Shown here: positions 41,960-51,929 of the stretch, in pieces
Layout of the letters: the number at the start of each line of letters is the position of its first letter
Position numbering within the stretch: position 1 is the first letter of the stretch
Source of the DNA: an uncultured Eubacteriales bacterium
Lineage (GTDB): Bacteria; Bacillota; Clostridia; Lachnospirales; Lachnospiraceae
Direction: 5' to 3'
Assembly: GCA_900314565.1 (NCBI GenBank)
Contig: OMVU01000002.1
Coordinates: 39,105 to 103,104 of the forward strand
DNA: 64,000 nucleotides
Notes under the pieces: generated by a model
The model's input: the letters and a program-made list of their open reading frames with translations, nothing else
Told to the model about the DNA's origin: nothing
The model's database searches: none
Program-made: the position numbers and the translations under genes

Positions 41960-44095
41960 TTATTCCGGATCCGCCGAAGCGACAACTCTTCCGATCGTGC
42001 CGTCTTTCGGGCAGTCCTTAATGGAGAAGCTGATCCTTCCCATCTTGTCCTTGCCGAGGCAGATCGCGCGGACGACATCACCGATCTGAAGGACATCTTC
42101 CACCTTATTGATACGCGTGTTGGCGATCTTCGAGATATGCACCATGGCTTCCTTGCCCGGCGCGAACTCGAGGAATGCGCCGAACTCCTTGATGGAGACG
42201 ACCTTTCCTGTGAGGATCATGCCCTTCTCGAAATCCGTCGTGATGATGCGGATCGTCTCGAGCGCCTGCTCCATCTTATCCGGATCCTGTCCGCAGACGG
42301 AAACAGAGCCATCGTCCTCGATGTCGATCGATACATCGTATGCTGCGATAATAGCGTTGATATTCTTGCCCTTCTGGCCGACAACGTCGCCGATCTTCTC
42401 CGGATTGATCTTGATCTGGACGATCTTCGGCGCATATCTGGAGACTTCCGCTCTCGGCTTTGCGATGACCGGCTCCATGACCTCTGTGAGGATGTACTCT
42501 CTCGCCTCTTTCGTGCGGGCGATCGCTTCCTCGACGATCTGTCTTGTCAGACCGTGGATCTTGATATCCATCTGGATGGCTGTGATACCGTCATGCGTAC
42601 CGGCGACCTTGAAGTCCATGTCGCCGAAGAAGTCCTCGAGACCCTGAATATCCGTGAGAACGATATAGTCGTCATCTGTCTCGCCGGTCACAAGACCGCA
42701 GGAGATACCGGCAACGCTCTTTTTGATCGGAACACCTGCTGCCATGAGCGCCATGGAAGAAGCGCAGATGGAAGCCTGCGATGTCGATCCGTTGGATTCG
42801 AATGTCTCGGAGACCGCACGGATCGCATACGGGAACTCTTCCTTGGACGGGAGCATCGGAATGAGGGCTTTCTCAGCAAGAGCGCCGTGGCCGATCTCGC
42901 GCCGTCCCGGTCCTCTTGACGGCTTTGTCTCGCCGACAGAGTAGGACGGGAAGTTATACTGGTGCATATATCTTGCTTCCGTAATATACGGATTCAGGCC
43001 TTCGATGCGCTGTGCATCGGAGAGCGGGGCAAGTGTGACAACGTCACAGATCTGTGTCTGTCCTCTCGTGAACATTGCAGAACCGTGCGCTCTCGGGATC
43101 AGATCGACCTCCGCTGCGAGCGGGCGGATCTCCCTGATGGAACGTCCGTCCGGGCGCTTGTGATCCTTGAGGATCATCTTGCGGACGGTCTTCTTCTGAT
43201 ACTGATAGAGCGCATCACCGATCAGGCCCATCCACTCTTCGTTATCAGCGTACTTTTCTTCGAATGCCGCTCTGATCTCAGCCACGTTCTTCTCACGTGT
43301 CTGCTTGTCATCCGTGAAAACGGCTTTCTCCATCTCTTCCGGCGGGCAGATTTCATAGAGTGCCTCGAAGAGCTCCTGCGGAATCTCATAATGGAGATAG
43401 TCATGCTTCTCCTTTCCGCACTCGGCGATGATCTTGTCAAAGAATTTAATGATTTCTTTGTTCACTTCATCGCACTTGTAGATCGCCTCGATCATCTTTT
43501 CTTCCGGGATCTCGTTGGCGCCTGCCTCGATCATGATGACCTTATCGCGTGTCGACGCGACTGTAAGGGAGAGGTCGGATTTCTCCTTCTCCTCATATCC
43601 CGGGTTCACAACGAATTCACCGTCGATCATGCCGAGCTGTGTCATCGCACACGGGCCGTCGAACGGAATGTCAGAAATGCTGGTCGCGAGCGCGGAGCCG
43701 AGCATTGCAACGACTTCCGGATCGCATGCCGGATCGACAGACATGACGAGATTGTTCAGCGTCACGTCGTTGCGGTAATCCTTCGGGAACAGCGGACGCA
43801 TCGGACGGTCGATCACGCGGCTCGTCAGGACCGCATGTGTGCTGGCCTTGCCCTCGCGCTTGTTGAAGCCGCCCGGGATCTTGCCGACCGCATACATCTT
43901 CTCCTCAAATTCCACGGAGAGCGGGAAGAAGTCGATTCCTTCTCTCGGGGCCTTTGATGCCGTAGCCGTGGACAGAACGACCGTATCACCGTAGTGCATA
44001 AAGCAGCATCCGTTCGCCTGCTTGCCCACACGGCCGATGTCGATCGTCAGTGTTTTTCCTGCGAGTTCCATTGAATAGCTTTTATATTCTCCCAT
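41960..44095 (-). CDS. pnp: Polynucleotide phosphorylase
   Basis: PNPase is the phosphorolytic 3'-5' exoribonuclease and a component of the RNA degradosome. The 711 residues include two RNase PH domains (KASTHAVLTSRVIDRPMRPL; RGQTQICDVVTLAPLSDAQ), a KH domain (INPEKIGDVVGQKGKNIN) and a C-terminal S1 domain (GKVVSIKEFGAFLEFAPG). The upstream extension of the frame is not family-like, and AGGAAGG marks the ATG at 44095. It follows rpsO, the classical rpsO-pnp pair. Its 3' flank is packed with four different repeats. Confidence 0.98.
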   Translation of the reverse strand: MGEYKSYSMELAGKTLTIDIGRVGKQANGCCFMHYGDTVVLSTATASKAPREGIDFFPLSVEFEEKMYAVGKIPGGFNKREGKASTHAVLTSRVIDRPMRPLFPKDYRNDVTLNNLVMSVDPACDPEVVAMLGSALATSISDIPFDGPCAMTQLGMIDGEFVVNPGYEEKEKSDLSLTVASTRDKVIMIEAGANEIPEEKMIEAIYKCDEVNKEIIKFFDKIIAECGKEKHDYLHYEIPQELFEALYEICPPEEMEKAVFTDDKQTREKNVAEIRAAFEEKYADNEEWMGLIGDALYQYQKKTVRKMILKDHKRPDGRSIREIRPLAAEVDLIPRAHGSAMFTRGQTQICDVVTLAPLSDAQRIEGLNPYITEARYMHQYNFPSYSVGETKPSRGPGRREIGHGALAEKALIPMLPSKEEFPYAIRAVSETFESNGSTSQASICASSMALMAAGVPIKKSVAGISCGLVTGETDDDYIVLTDIQGLEDFFGDMDFKVAGTHDGITAIQMDIKIHGLTRQIVEEAIARTKEAREYILTEVMEPVIAKPRAEVSRYAPKIVQIKINPEKIGDVVGQKGKNINAIIAAYDVSIDIEDDGSVSVCGQDPDKMEQALETIRIITTDFEKGMILTGKVVSIKEFGAFLEFAPGKEAMVHISKIANTRINKVEDVLQIGDVVRAICLGKDKMGRISFSIKDCPKDGTIGRVVASADPE

Positions 44096-44199
44096 TCTTC
44101 CTTCCTTCTGGCCGTATGGCCTGTTTTGCGCCTTGCGGCACGTTTTGTGTCCATAACGCAAATCAAGGGCAGGAAGTATCCTGCCCCGTATAAATTGCA

Positions 44200-44466
44200 T
44201 TACTTTCTGAGTCCGAGTCTCTCGATCAGTGAACGATAACGCTCAATATCTTTTTTCTTAAGATATGCAAGAAGGCTGCGTCTGTGGCCGACCATTTTCA
44301 GAAGACCTCTTCTTGAATGATGATCCTTCTTGTTTGCCTTCAGATGCTCTGTAAGCTCGTTGATACGTGCTGTGAGAACAGCTACCTGAACTTCCGGTGA
44401 ACCCGTGTCACCCTCTGTGCGGCCATATTCCGCCATAATTGCCTGCTTTTTTGCCTTGTCGATCAT
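44200..44466 (-). CDS. rpsO: 30S ribosomal protein S15
   Basis: S15 is a primary 16S rRNA-binding protein needed for assembly of the small-subunit platform. The 88 residues start [20 protein letters not shown] and contain [20 protein letters not shown] and the C-terminal [26 protein letters not shown] precedes the ATG at 44466. It has its own promoter and a structured leader that may be the site of S15 autoregulation, as known in other bacteria. Confidence 0.98.
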   Translation of the reverse strand: MIDKAKKQAIMAEYGRTEGDTGSPEVQVAVLTARINELTEHLKANKKDHHSRRGLLKMVGHRRSLLAYLKKKDIERYRSLIERLGLRK

Positions 44467-44569
44467 GTTTCTTTCCTCCTGTGGAATCATTTAATAACTG
44501 GCCTTCCATTCAGCGGCGGTTGGAGTTTCCGCTCCCCGAATGGAGGTGAAATGCCGTATCCCGGCAACG
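44467..44569 (-). promoter_or_regulatory. Candidate S15 autoregulatory leader
   Basis: The leader of about 100 bases folds by eye into an outer stem CCATTCGG/CTGAATGG with an internal GGAG-N-ACTCC hairpin, placed shortly before the ribosome site. S15 represses its own translation through leader structures in several phyla, but the structures are not conserved across phyla. The assignment is therefore inference from position and pairing. Confidence 0.4.
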
Positions 44570-44575
44570 TGCACA

Positions 44576-44605
44576 AGTATATCATGCCGGTTCTTCTTAT
44601 GTCAA
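44576..44605 (-). promoter_or_regulatory. Promoter of rpsO
   Basis: On the minus strand there is a perfect -35 TTGACA at 44605-44600, an 18-bp spacer and a -10 TATACT at 44581-44576. Confidence 0.75.
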
Positions 44606-44613
44606 GCTGTTTT

Positions 44614-44689
44614 CAAGAACGCCTCAGCGTTCTTGCCGCGCCGCGCATGGTGCGAAGCACCTTCCTCTTTGCGCGGCTGCGATCCGCCG
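44614..44689. repeat. Dispersed composite palindromic repeat, family A copy 2
   Basis: CAAGAACGCCTCAGCGTTCT plus TG forms the first palindrome. It is followed by CCGCGCATGGTGCGAAGCAC, TTGCGCGGCTGCGATCCGCC and the end of the element. It matches 56158-56234 closely and 6576-6655 in outline. It lies between ribF and the rpsO promoter. Confidence 0.85.
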
Positions 44690-44706
44690 GACATTCCGTA
44701 TGAACC

Positions 44707-45615
44707 TCATTTCCTGAAGCTTCTGAAAAAATCAAGGCCGGCTTCCTGATCTCTCCCGATCTGCAGCTTCAGCTCCTCGACCGAGGCGAATTTTTTCTCG
44801 GGCCTTTCAAAGTGCAGGAGCTCCACACGGAACGGCTTCCCGTACAGATCTTTGCTGCAGTCGAAAAGACAGGTCTCGATCCCCAGTTCCGTTCCGCCCA
44901 CTGTCGGCTTGACTCCGATATTCGCGACCCCTCCGCAGACTTCCCCGTCCACGTGTCCTCTGACAAAATAGACGCCGTTCGGCGGCAGGAGCTTTTCCTG
45001 TCCCGGGACGATATTCGCGGTCGGAAATCCGATCTTTCTGCCGATTTCCCGTCCGTGGGAGACCGTTCCGTCCACGAAAAATGAAAACCCGAGCATCTCA
45101 CTCACCCGCTCCATATTTCCTTCCTGAAGCGCCCTGCGGATCCTTGTGCAGGAGATATCCCCGCCTTCATCCTGTACCTTCGGCAGGATCTCGACGGTGA
45201 AGCCCTCCTGATCTCCCATTTTCCGAAGCAATGCGGCATCGCCTCTCCGCTCATGTCCGAAGTGATAGTCCGCTCCGACGACCACGTGGACCGCATGCAG
45301 TCTGTCCCGCAGGATATTCCGCACAAAGTCCTCGGCCTCCATGTTCATGACGGACTTCCCGAACGGGCACTCAATGAGGACATCCATCCCGGTCTCCTCT
45401 ATGACAGTTCGCCGTTCACTGCGGGTCAGGAGCATTTTCTGAGCGATCAGAAGAGAGAACACTGCCCGCACAGGCTTCTTCGGGCTCTCTTCCGCGTAAG
45501 CGCACACTCTGTCCATGAGTGCTCTGTGACCGCGGTGGACTCCGTCGAATTTCCCGAGCGTAACGCTGCTCACCCCGTCAATTGAAAAATCTGTAGTATC
45601 TTTTATCACCTGCAT
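44707..45615 (-). CDS. ribF: Bifunctional riboflavin kinase / FAD synthetase
   Basis: RibF makes FMN and then FAD. The 302 residues start with an adenylyltransferase domain (VTLGKFDGVHRGHRALM, VVVGADYHFGHERRGD, DISCTRIRRAL) and end with the riboflavin kinase domain (GREIGRKIGFPTANI, GVYFVRGHVDGEVCGGVANIGVKPT). It lies 23 bp after truB, the common truB-ribF arrangement at the end of the nusA-infB operon. A GGAGG lies about 14 bases before the ATG, a longer spacing than usual. Confidence 0.96.
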   Translation of the reverse strand: MQVIKDTTDFSIDGVSSVTLGKFDGVHRGHRALMDRVCAYAEESPKKPVRAVFSLLIAQKMLLTRSERRTVIEETGMDVLIECPFGKSVMNMEAEDFVRNILRDRLHAVHVVVGADYHFGHERRGDAALLRKMGDQEGFTVEILPKVQDEGGDISCTRIRRALQEGNMERVSEMLGFSFFVDGTVSHGREIGRKIGFPTANIVPGQEKLLPPNGVYFVRGHVDGEVCGGVANIGVKPTVGGTELGIETCLFDCSKDLYGKPFRVELLHFERPEKKFASVEELKLQIGRDQEAGLDFFRSFRK

Positions 45616-45638
45616 GGCACGCGTATGAGCCTCCGTAA

Positions 45639-46559
45639 TTATTGCTGTACCGGCGAATAGAACATTTTTTCCGGTTTCATGATGCGGCCTTCCTTTTTAT
45701 AAATGCCGATAAATGTCCCGTCCGAAGAATAGATCCGGAAGAACTCCGGCTCTGTCTGTGAAGACGTTCCGCGGACCCGGAATGAATTTCCGTTAAAGAC
45801 CGCTTTGTCGAGGGACTCCCACACGTTCATCGCGGGAAGGTCCATGTAGAACGCGTCAAGCGGGCGCACGAACGAATACTGATCCGCCCTGCCGCCGGCC
45901 TCAAGGTCCTCGTTTTCTTTCATCGTTCTGATCTCATCGAGCGTATATGCGTCCTCTATTCCGAACCGGCCCACCCGCGTCCGGAGAAGAGATTCCATGC
46001 ATCCGCCGCATCCGAGCCTGTTTCCGATATCCTCGCAGAGGGTCCTGATATAGGCTCCTTTGCTGCATGTGACCGAGAACCGGATCCGGGGCAGATCGAT
46101 CTCCTTTATTATGATTTCCGAGAACTCGACCTTCCTCGGTTTTCGCTCGACCTCCACGCCCCGGCGTGCAAGGTCGACCAGCTTCTGCCCGTTCACCTTG
46201 ATCGCCGAGTACATCGGCGGGATCTGTTCCTGCTCTCCCGTGAAGGACAGGACGGCAGCCTTTGCTTCCTCCTCACCGACTGTCACTTCCTGTTCGGTGA
46301 GGACTTTACCGGACGTGTCCTGCGTGTCCGTCGTGACTCCGAGGAGGAGAACGGCCTCATACGTCTTCGTCCCTTTGGTCAGCGACTCGACAAGACGGGT
46401 CGCCATCCCCAGGCAGACCGGAAGGACGCCTTCCGCGTCCGGATCGAGCGTTCCGGTGTGCCCTATCTTTTTCTGACCGAAAATCCGGCGCATCCGTGAG
46501 ACGACATCGAAGGACGTCATCCCGGATTCCTTGCGCACGTTGATCACTCCGTTGACCAT
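45639..46559 (-). CDS. truB: tRNA pseudouridine(55) synthase
   Basis: TruB makes the universally conserved pseudouridine 55 of the tRNA T-loop. The 306 residues show the catalytic motif KIGHTGTLDPDAEGVLPVC with nucleophile D39, plus TYEAVLLLGVTTDTQD and CSKGAYIRTLCEDIG. GGTGAAAG precedes the ATG at 46559; the longer frame would run into nrnA. It is 4 bp from nrnA and probably coupled to it. Confidence 0.96.
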   Translation of the reverse strand: MVNGVINVRKESGMTSFDVVSRMRRIFGQKKIGHTGTLDPDAEGVLPVCLGMATRLVESLTKGTKTYEAVLLLGVTTDTQDTSGKVLTEQEVTVGEEEAKAAVLSFTGEQEQIPPMYSAIKVNGQKLVDLARRGVEVERKPRKVEFSEIIIKEIDLPRIRFSVTCSKGAYIRTLCEDIGNRLGCGGCMESLLRTRVGRFGIEDAYTLDEIRTMKENEDLEAGGRADQYSFVRPLDAFYMDLPAMNVWESLDKAVFNGNSFRVRGTSSQTEPEFFRIYSSDGTFIGIYKKEGRIMKPEKMFYSPVQQ

Positions 46560-46563
46560 TCTT

Positions 46564-47523
46564 TCACCGCTTTTCCAGACATCCCGAAAGGACATCCATC
46601 ACTTTCTCTATGCTCTCACTGAGCGGTCCGGCGAGCGTACATCCCGCTGCCCGGACATGTCCGCCTCCTCCGAACGAGGCTGCGATCTTCGAGACATCGA
46701 GATCACTGTTACTTCGGAAGCTCACCTTGAACTCGTCAGGCCCAGTCTGATAGAAAAAGACAGCCGCCTGCGTCCCCTCGGTATAGCGCATCTCAGCGAC
46801 GATCCCGTCAAGATCTCTCTTGTCGGCCCCTTCCGCCTTCATGTCCTCCTCCGTCACGCAGGTCATGATCACCTGCCCGTCAAGGCACAGCCGGCTTTCG
46901 CCGAGTGCCTTCCCGAGCATCCGCTGCTTTCTGAAGCTTCTCATATTAAAGCTCCCGTCGATGATCTTTGAGCAGGCTGCCCCCTTTTCCATAAGGCGGG
47001 CTGCTGCCCTGAGCGTCTCAGGTCTCGTGTTGGAATACTGGAACACTCCGCTGTCGTGAATGATGCCGGTAAAGAGGGAATCTGCAATCTCTTTCGTGAG
47101 TTCCTGACCGTCGATCAGACTGCACAGGACTTCCGCACAGGAGCTCGCCTCCGCGTCGATCACGTTGACATCCGCGAACCCGGGATTGCTGACATGATGG
47201 TCAATGCAGACTCTTTCTGCTGCTGCATGGAAGAGATTTGCCGCGACACCGATCCGGTCCACAGAGCTCGCATCGCAGGAAATGAAAAGATCCTTCCGCT
47301 CCGTTTCCGGAATCTCCGATACGATCTCCTCCATCCCCTTAAGGAACATGAGCTCATCCGCTGGACGTTCCAGATACAGCGTCACATCGATCTCCGGACG
47401 GTATTTTCTGACATACTGATATACCGCCGTCACCGACCCGACACAGTCCCCGTCAGGATTCACATGTCCGGCGATCGCGCAGGTCCTGATCCCTTCGGGG
47501 ATCAATTCACTCAGTCTCTTCAT
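46564..47523 (-). CDS. nrnA: DHH-family nanoRNase / pAp phosphatase
   Basis: NrnA-type proteins degrade 2-5 nt RNAs and hydrolyse 3'-phosphoadenosine 5'-phosphate. The 319 residues have the DHH domain (GHVNPDGDCVGSV, ISCDASSVDRIG, VCIDHHVSNPGFA, GIIHDSGVFQYSNT) and the DHHA1 domain with GGGHVRAAG. The start ATG at 47523 lies inside the end of rbfA (17-bp overlap), so the two are coupled. Position between rbfA and truB is standard in Firmicutes. Confidence 0.94.
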   Translation of the reverse strand: MKRLSELIPEGIRTCAIAGHVNPDGDCVGSVTAVYQYVRKYRPEIDVTLYLERPADELMFLKGMEEIVSEIPETERKDLFISCDASSVDRIGVAANLFHAAAERVCIDHHVSNPGFADVNVIDAEASSCAEVLCSLIDGQELTKEIADSLFTGIIHDSGVFQYSNTRPETLRAAARLMEKGAACSKIIDGSFNMRSFRKQRMLGKALGESRLCLDGQVIMTCVTEEDMKAEGADKRDLDGIVAEMRYTEGTQAAVFFYQTGPDEFKVSFRSNSDLDVSKIAASFGGGGHVRAAGCTLAGPLSESIEKVMDVLSGCLEKR

Positions 47524-47881
47524 TTTCAACACTCTTTCCGCAGACCTCATCAATCAGACGGGACATTTCCACTCCGCGCTCGATGGACCGGTCCGCAAGG
47601 AACGTGATCTGGGGAGTGTTCCGAAGGTTCAGCGAGTGGGCAAGCTCCCTTCTCACATACCCTTCCGCACTCTTCAGACCGGCCATCGTATCTTCCCTGG
47701 CCTTCTCGTCCCCGAGCACGCTGATATATACCTTACAGGTCTTTAAGTCTGTCGCGACGACCGCGTCGACGACCGTAGTCATCGGAGCGATCCTCGGGTC
47801 CTTGAGCTCGCGGATAATGACCGCAAGCTCATGGGCGACCTCCTCATTGATCCTGAGGTTCTTTGTACTGTTTTTTCTCAT
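47507..47881 (-). CDS. rbfA: 30S ribosome-binding factor A
   Basis: RbfA is a KH-like assembly factor for the 30S subunit, needed for 16S 5' maturation. The 124 residues contain [33 protein letters not shown] and [18 protein letters not shown]. The start ATG at 47881 overlaps the infB stop in an ATGA arrangement; the longer frame lies inside infB. Confidence 0.95.
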   Translation of the reverse strand: MRKNSTKNLRINEEVAHELAVIIRELKDPRIAPMTTVVDAVVATDLKTCKVYISVLGDEKAREDTMAGLKSAEGYVRRELAHSLNLRNTPQITFLADRSIERGVEMSRLIDEVCGKSVENEETE

Positions 47882-50800
47882 TCTCTCGGTACCTCTACCA
47901 TAGTATACGCTTCGACTGTATCCTCGATCTCGAAATCTCCGAAACCGTCGAACACAAGACCGCACTCGAAGCCTTCACGCACTTCCTTGACGTCATCCTT
48001 GAAGCGCTTCAGAGAGGCAAGAGTGCCCTCATACAGCTTCTCCTCGCCGCGGAATACACGGATCTTGCAGTTCCTCTGGAAGATACCGTCCTTCACGTAC
48101 GCACCCGCGATATTTCCTACGCCGGAAGCCTTGAAGATCTGACGGATCTCCGCATGGCCGAGGACCTTCTCCTCGTAAACGGCTGCGCGCATTCCCTTGA
48201 GTGCTCTCTCGACATCCTCGATTGCCTCATAGATAACGCTGTACAGGTTGACTTCGACGTTCTGGGACTCTGCCATCGCCTTGGCTGTCGCGTCCGGACG
48301 GACGTTGAAGCCGATGATGATTGCGTTCGAAGCAGCTGCCAGAGACACGTCGGACTCGGTGATCGTGCCGACGCCGCCGTGAATGACCTTGACGACGACC
48401 TCGTCGTTAGACAGCTTAAGCAGCGACTGTCTGACCGCCTCGACAGAACCCTGTACGTCTGCCTTGACGACGATCGGAAGCTCCTTGAGGCTTCCCTCCT
48501 TGATCTGGTTGAACAGATCGTCGAGAGACATCTGTGTCTTGGTCGCCTCGATCAGGTTCTTCTTGCCTTCTGTGATAAATGTCTGCGCAAAGGCCTTTGC
48601 CTCCTTGTCGCTGTCAAGCGCAACGAGGACCTCGCCCGCATCCGGAACGGAGGAGAGACCGATGATCTCGACCGGCATGGACGGCGTCGCTTTCTGCAGT
48701 CTGCGTCCCTTCTCGTCTGTCATCGCGCGGACCTTTCCGCTCGCGCTTCCGCAGGCGATGAAATCGCCCTGTTTCAGCGTACCCTTCTGTACAAGAATCG
48801 TCGCGACCGGGCCGCGGCCCTTGTCAAGTCTCGCCTCGAGGACAAGACCTCTCGCCTTGCGGTTCGGATTAGCCTTAAGCTCTGCGACCTCCGCTGTCAG
48901 CAGGATCATCTCGAGCAGGTTGTCAATACCCTCATGCGTCTTCGCGGAGACCTCGCAGAAGATCGTGCTTCCGCCCCAGTCTTCCGGAATGAGCTGATAC
49001 TCGGACAGCTCCTGCTTGACTCTGTCAACGTTAGCGCCCGGCTTGTCGATCTTATTGACTGCAACGATGATTTCCACGTTCGCAGCCTTTGCATGATTGA
49101 TCGCCTCGACAGTCTGCGGCATGACACCGTCATCTGCCGCAACGACCAGCACGGCGATATCCGTGGAATTCGCGCCGCGCATACGCATAGCCGTAAATGC
49201 TTCATGACCCGGTGTGTCGAGGAATGTGATCTTCTCCCCGTTGATCGTGACCATGTAAGCGCCGATATGCTGCGTGATACCGCCCGCCTCGCGGTCGGTC
49301 ACATGTGTATCCCGGATCGCGTCAAGGAGGGATGTCTTGCCGTGGTCAACATGACCCATGACACAGACGACAGGCGGACGAGCGACCATATCATCTTCCG
49401 ACTCTTCGCTCTCTGCAAGAAGGTTGCCGATGACGTCTTCCTTCTCCTCCTGCTCCGCGACGATGTTATAGTCCATGGCGATCTCTTCAGCCTGATCGTA
49501 AGTCAGCTCGTTGTTCAGCGTGACCATTTTTCCCTTCATAAAGAGGTCTTTGACAAGAGCTGCCGGCTGCATCTTCATTGCCTCCGCGAGTTCGCGGACT
49601 GTCAGCTTCTCGGGGATCTTGATCTCGGTAATGACTTCCTTCTCCTTGGGCTGTTCATTTCTCGGCTGAGTATGCTGAAGAGCCTTCGGGATCCTGTTGA
49701 ACTGTTTCTTATTCTGATTCGGGCGGGAGCTGAACTGAGCATGCTTGCCGTTCTCTCTGCGCTCCTCGCGGTTGCGGTCATAATCTTTCCCGCTGTCTTT
49801 ACGGTAATCTCTCGTCGTCTTGTGAGCAAGCGCACCGTCACTCGCTGCAGGTCTGGCCGCACCGGCTGTCCTGCCTCTTCCTGCAGGCGCAGCCTGTCCG
49901 AAGGAAGGTCTTCCCTGCGTTCCCTGTCCGAAAGCCGGACGTCCCTGGTTCTGGCCATAGGAGGGACGTGCATCGCCTCTTGTGCCGCCAAACGGAGCCC
50001 TGCTGTCGCTTCTGGTCCCGGCATATCCGGTCCTTCCGTCAGTCCTGCCGGTATTGCCCGCAGGTCTGCCGTCGTTCCTCGTTCCGCCGTACGGAGCTCT
50101 GCCGTCACGGCCTGTCCCCGCATACGGCTGCCTCATGTCGCGGCCTGTGCCGGTATACGGCGCCCTGCCGTCGTTCCTTGTCCCGCTGTAGGGAGCTCTG
50201 CCGTCACGGCCTGTCCCCGCATACGGCTGTCTTGCGTCCGTCCTGCCGGCATTGCCCGCAGGCCTGCCGTCATTCCTTGTCCCGCCATAGGGCGCTCTGC
50301 CGTCGCGGCCTGTCCCTGCATACGGCTGTCTCGCATCACGGCCTGTCCCCGCATACGGGGCTCTGCCGTCATTCCTTGTTCCGCCATAAGGCGCTCTGCC
50401 ATCTGTCCTGCCGGCACTTGCCCCTGTTCTGTTATCGTTTCTGCCGCCGGCGTAGGGCTGTCTCATATCACGGCCTGCACCGGTATACGGCGCCCGGTCG
50501 GACCTGCCGCCCGCAGCTCTTCCGTCTCTCCCGGCTCCCTGTGCCGAAGCAGGTCTGCCATCGCGGCCGCCCGCATTTCTTCCGTCACGGCTGCCTGCCG
50601 CTCTCTGCTCGCGATTCTCAGTGCTTCCTGCCGCTGCTCTCTCACGGGTCTCAGCGCTTCCTGCCGCTGCCTTTTCACGGGTCTCAGCGCTTCCTGCCGC
50701 TGCTTTCTCGCGGGTCTCAGCGCTTCCTGCCGCTGCTCTCTCACGGGTCTCAGCGCTTCCTGCCGCTGCTCTCTCACGGGTCTCAGCACTTCCTGCCGCT

Positions 50801-51348
50801 GCTTCTTTTTCACGACTTACGGAAGCTGCCTCCGGTTTTGCCGCACTCTCATGCCCGGAATCCCGGCTTTCGGCCGGAGCCGGCTCAGAACGTCCGGGTG
50901 TCATATTCGGGGCGCTCTCCACAACCTTTACCGGCGCGGAGGGCGTCTCAACAGGTGCCTTCGGTGTCTCCGAGGGCACTTCATTTTTCTTATCTGCCAC
51001 AGGGGAAGCAGCGGGCGTCTTGCTGTCCGGATCAATGAGATCCGTCCCCCTGGCTTTCTTCTGCACCGGAGCAGACGCATTGTGAGAGCGGAACACGCGG
51101 ACAATTCCCTTGCTTTTTTTCGGTGCCTCCTGCCCTTCCGCGCGGCCTGTCTTCGCATCCGCCTTCTCACGGGCAGCTGTACGGCTCTTGCCGCCTCCGA
51201 ATCTGGAGCGAACGTTTTCGACCTCGCCTTCCGGCACTGCCGTGACACCTGTCATAGCCGCGTAGCCCTTGGCTCTCAGATAAGCGACGATCTCGCCCTT
51301 ATCCGCGCCCAACTCTTTTGCAAGCTCATGAACCTTGATTTTTGCCAT
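47878..51348 (-). CDS. infB: Translation initiation factor IF-2 with expanded repetitive N-terminus
   Basis: IF-2 is the GTPase that delivers fMet-tRNA to the 30S subunit. At 1156 residues it is much longer than typical (about 700-900). The first 30 residues form the IF2-N module ([20 protein letters not shown]). Residues about 180-243 are about six units of [11 protein letters not shown]. Residues about 283-455 are R/G/Y/P-rich units such as [14 protein letters not shown] and [11 protein letters not shown]. The G domain then starts with [16 protein letters not shown], followed by DTPGHEAF and [10 protein letters not shown] and domains II-IV. The start follows GGAG. It overlaps rbfA and ylxQ. 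Confidence 0.97.
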   Translation of the reverse strand: MAKIKVHELAKELGADKGEIVAYLRAKGYAAMTGVTAVPEGEVENVRSRFGGGKSRTAAREKADAKTGRAEGQEAPKKSKGIVRVFRSHNASAPVQKKARGTDLIDPDSKTPAASPVADKKNEVPSETPKAPVETPSAPVKVVESAPNMTPGRSEPAPAESRDSGHESAAKPEAASVSREKEAAAGSAETRERAAAGSAETRERAAAGSAETREKAAAGSAETREKAAAGSAETRERAAAGSTENREQRAAGSRDGRNAGGRDGRPASAQGAGRDGRAAGGRSDRAPYTGAGRDMRQPYAGGRNDNRTGASAGRTDGRAPYGGTRNDGRAPYAGTGRDARQPYAGTGRDGRAPYGGTRNDGRPAGNAGRTDARQPYAGTGRDGRAPYSGTRNDGRAPYTGTGRDMRQPYAGTGRDGRAPYGGTRNDGRPAGNTGRTDGRTGYAGTRSDSRAPFGGTRGDARPSYGQNQGRPAFGQGTQGRPSFGQAAPAGRGRTAGAARPAASDGALAHKTTRDYRKDSGKDYDRNREERRENGKHAQFSSRPNQNKKQFNRIPKALQHTQPRNEQPKEKEVITEIKIPEKLTVRELAEAMKMQPAALVKDLFMKGKMVTLNNELTYDQAEEIAMDYNIVAEQEEKEDVIGNLLAESEESEDDMVARPPVVCVMGHVDHGKTSLLDAIRDTHVTDREAGGITQHIGAYMVTINGEKITFLDTPGHEAFTAMRMRGANSTDIAVLVVAADDGVMPQTVEAINHAKAANVEIIVAVNKIDKPGANVDRVKQELSEYQLIPEDWGGSTIFCEVSAKTHEGIDNLLEMILLTAEVAELKANPNRKARGLVLEARLDKGRGPVATILVQKGTLKQGDFIACGSASGKVRAMTDEKGRRLQKATPSMPVEIIGLSSVPDAGEVLVALDSDKEAKAFAQTFITEGKKNLIEATKTQMSLDDLFNQIKEGSLKELPIVVKADVQGSVEAVRQSLLKLSNDEVVVKVIHGGVGTITESDVSLAAASNAIIIGFNVRPDATAKAMAESQNVEVNLYSVIYEAIEDVERALKGMRAAVYEEKVLGHAEIRQIFKASGVGNIAGAYVKDGIFQRNCKIRVFRGEEKLYEGTLASLKRFKDDVKEVREGFECGLVFDGFGDFEIEDTVEAYTMVEVPRE
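49985..50500. repeat. In-frame R/G/Y/P-coding repeats within infB
   Basis: Degenerate 42-51-bp units encode alternating modules of the form [14 protein letters not shown] and [11 protein letters not shown]-, about a dozen in all. They give a basic, tyrosine-containing, probably disordered stretch with the codon wording CTGCCGTC and CATACGGCTG repeated on the plus strand. Confidence 0.88.
50620..50807. repeat. 33-bp tandem repeat within infB (about 6 copies)
   Basis: The unit reads TTCCTGCCGCTGCTCTCTC plus ACGGGTCTCAGCGC on the plus strand and encodes the 11-residue unit [11 protein letters not shown]. Copies are almost identical, so the array is recent or kept homogeneous. Confidence 0.93.
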
Positions 51349-51667
51349 TCTTATCTCCTTTTACCTCGTCCCTCATTGTCTTAATGAACGCTCCGGCAAG
51401 ATTCTCATCCGTTATTGCGCAGGAAGATCTCTCCCCCCTGCCGATCCTTTGTCCAAGCGTCTCTTTATCTGAAAATTCGAACACCGGAACATTTCTGTAC
51501 TCGCACATGTTCCTGAATTTCTTTTTTGTATTCTCTGAAGCGTCCCCGGCTATGATCACGGCATATGCCTTCCCGTTCCGGACTGCATTCTCCGTCTGAA
51601 ATTCACCTGACGGGACACATCCGGCGCGCGCCGCAAGCCCCAGGTATCTGAATGCCTTAGCTTCCAT
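51326..51667 (-). CDS. ylxQ: L7Ae/L30e-family ribosomal-like protein (YlxQ)
   Basis: This small RNA-binding protein of the L7Ae superfamily is found in the nusA-infB operon of Firmicutes. The 113 residues show the family pattern [37 protein letters not shown], and [23 protein letters not shown] lies five bases before the ATG at 51667. It overlaps ylxR by 11 bp and infB by 23 bp. The precise RNA target is unknown. Confidence 0.92.
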   Translation of the reverse strand: MEAKAFRYLGLAARAGCVPSGEFQTENAVRNGKAYAVIIAGDASENTKKKFRNMCEYRNVPVFEFSDKETLGQRIGRGERSSCAITDENLAGAFIKTMRDEVKGDKNGKNQGS

Positions 51668-51929
51668 CCGCACCTCCGATCTCCCGCGTGAGACGGCTGA
51701 TCACTTCCTCCGGGATCTCGGTCTTCAGCGCCCGGGAAAGCGCGCGGCTTTTGACAGCCTTCGCAAGACATGCGCTGTCGGGGCAGATATACGCGCCCCG
51801 CCCGTTCGCCTTTCCCGTCAGATCGCAGGAAACTGTTCCTTCAGGACTTCTGACGATCCTGATCAGTTCATTTTTATCTTTAGATGTCCTGCAGCCCAGA
51901 CATGTCCTCTGCGGCTTTCTCTTCACCAT
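51657..51929 (-). CDS. ylxR: YlxR/DUF448 family RNA-binding protein
   Basis: The 90-residue protein has the DUF448 signature RKPQRTCLGCRTSKDKNELI and the GRGAYICPDSACLAKA motif. In Bacillus the family affects RNase P and expression of many genes, and it is always found next to nusA. GGAG precedes the ATG. It overlaps the end of nusA by 50 bp and ylxQ by 11 bp. Confidence 0.94.
   Translation of the reverse strand: MVKRKPQRTCLGCRTSKDKNELIRIVRSPEGTVSCDLTGKANGRGAYICPDSACLAKAVKSRALSRALKTEIPEEVISRLTREIGGADGS

Noticed and set aside
47863-51384. A 1173-codon open frame on the plus strand antisense to infB
   Set aside because: It mirrors infB exactly. It stays open because of GC-rich codon structure and the in-frame repeats, has no ribosome site, and its translation is Arg/Ser/Cys-rich noise.
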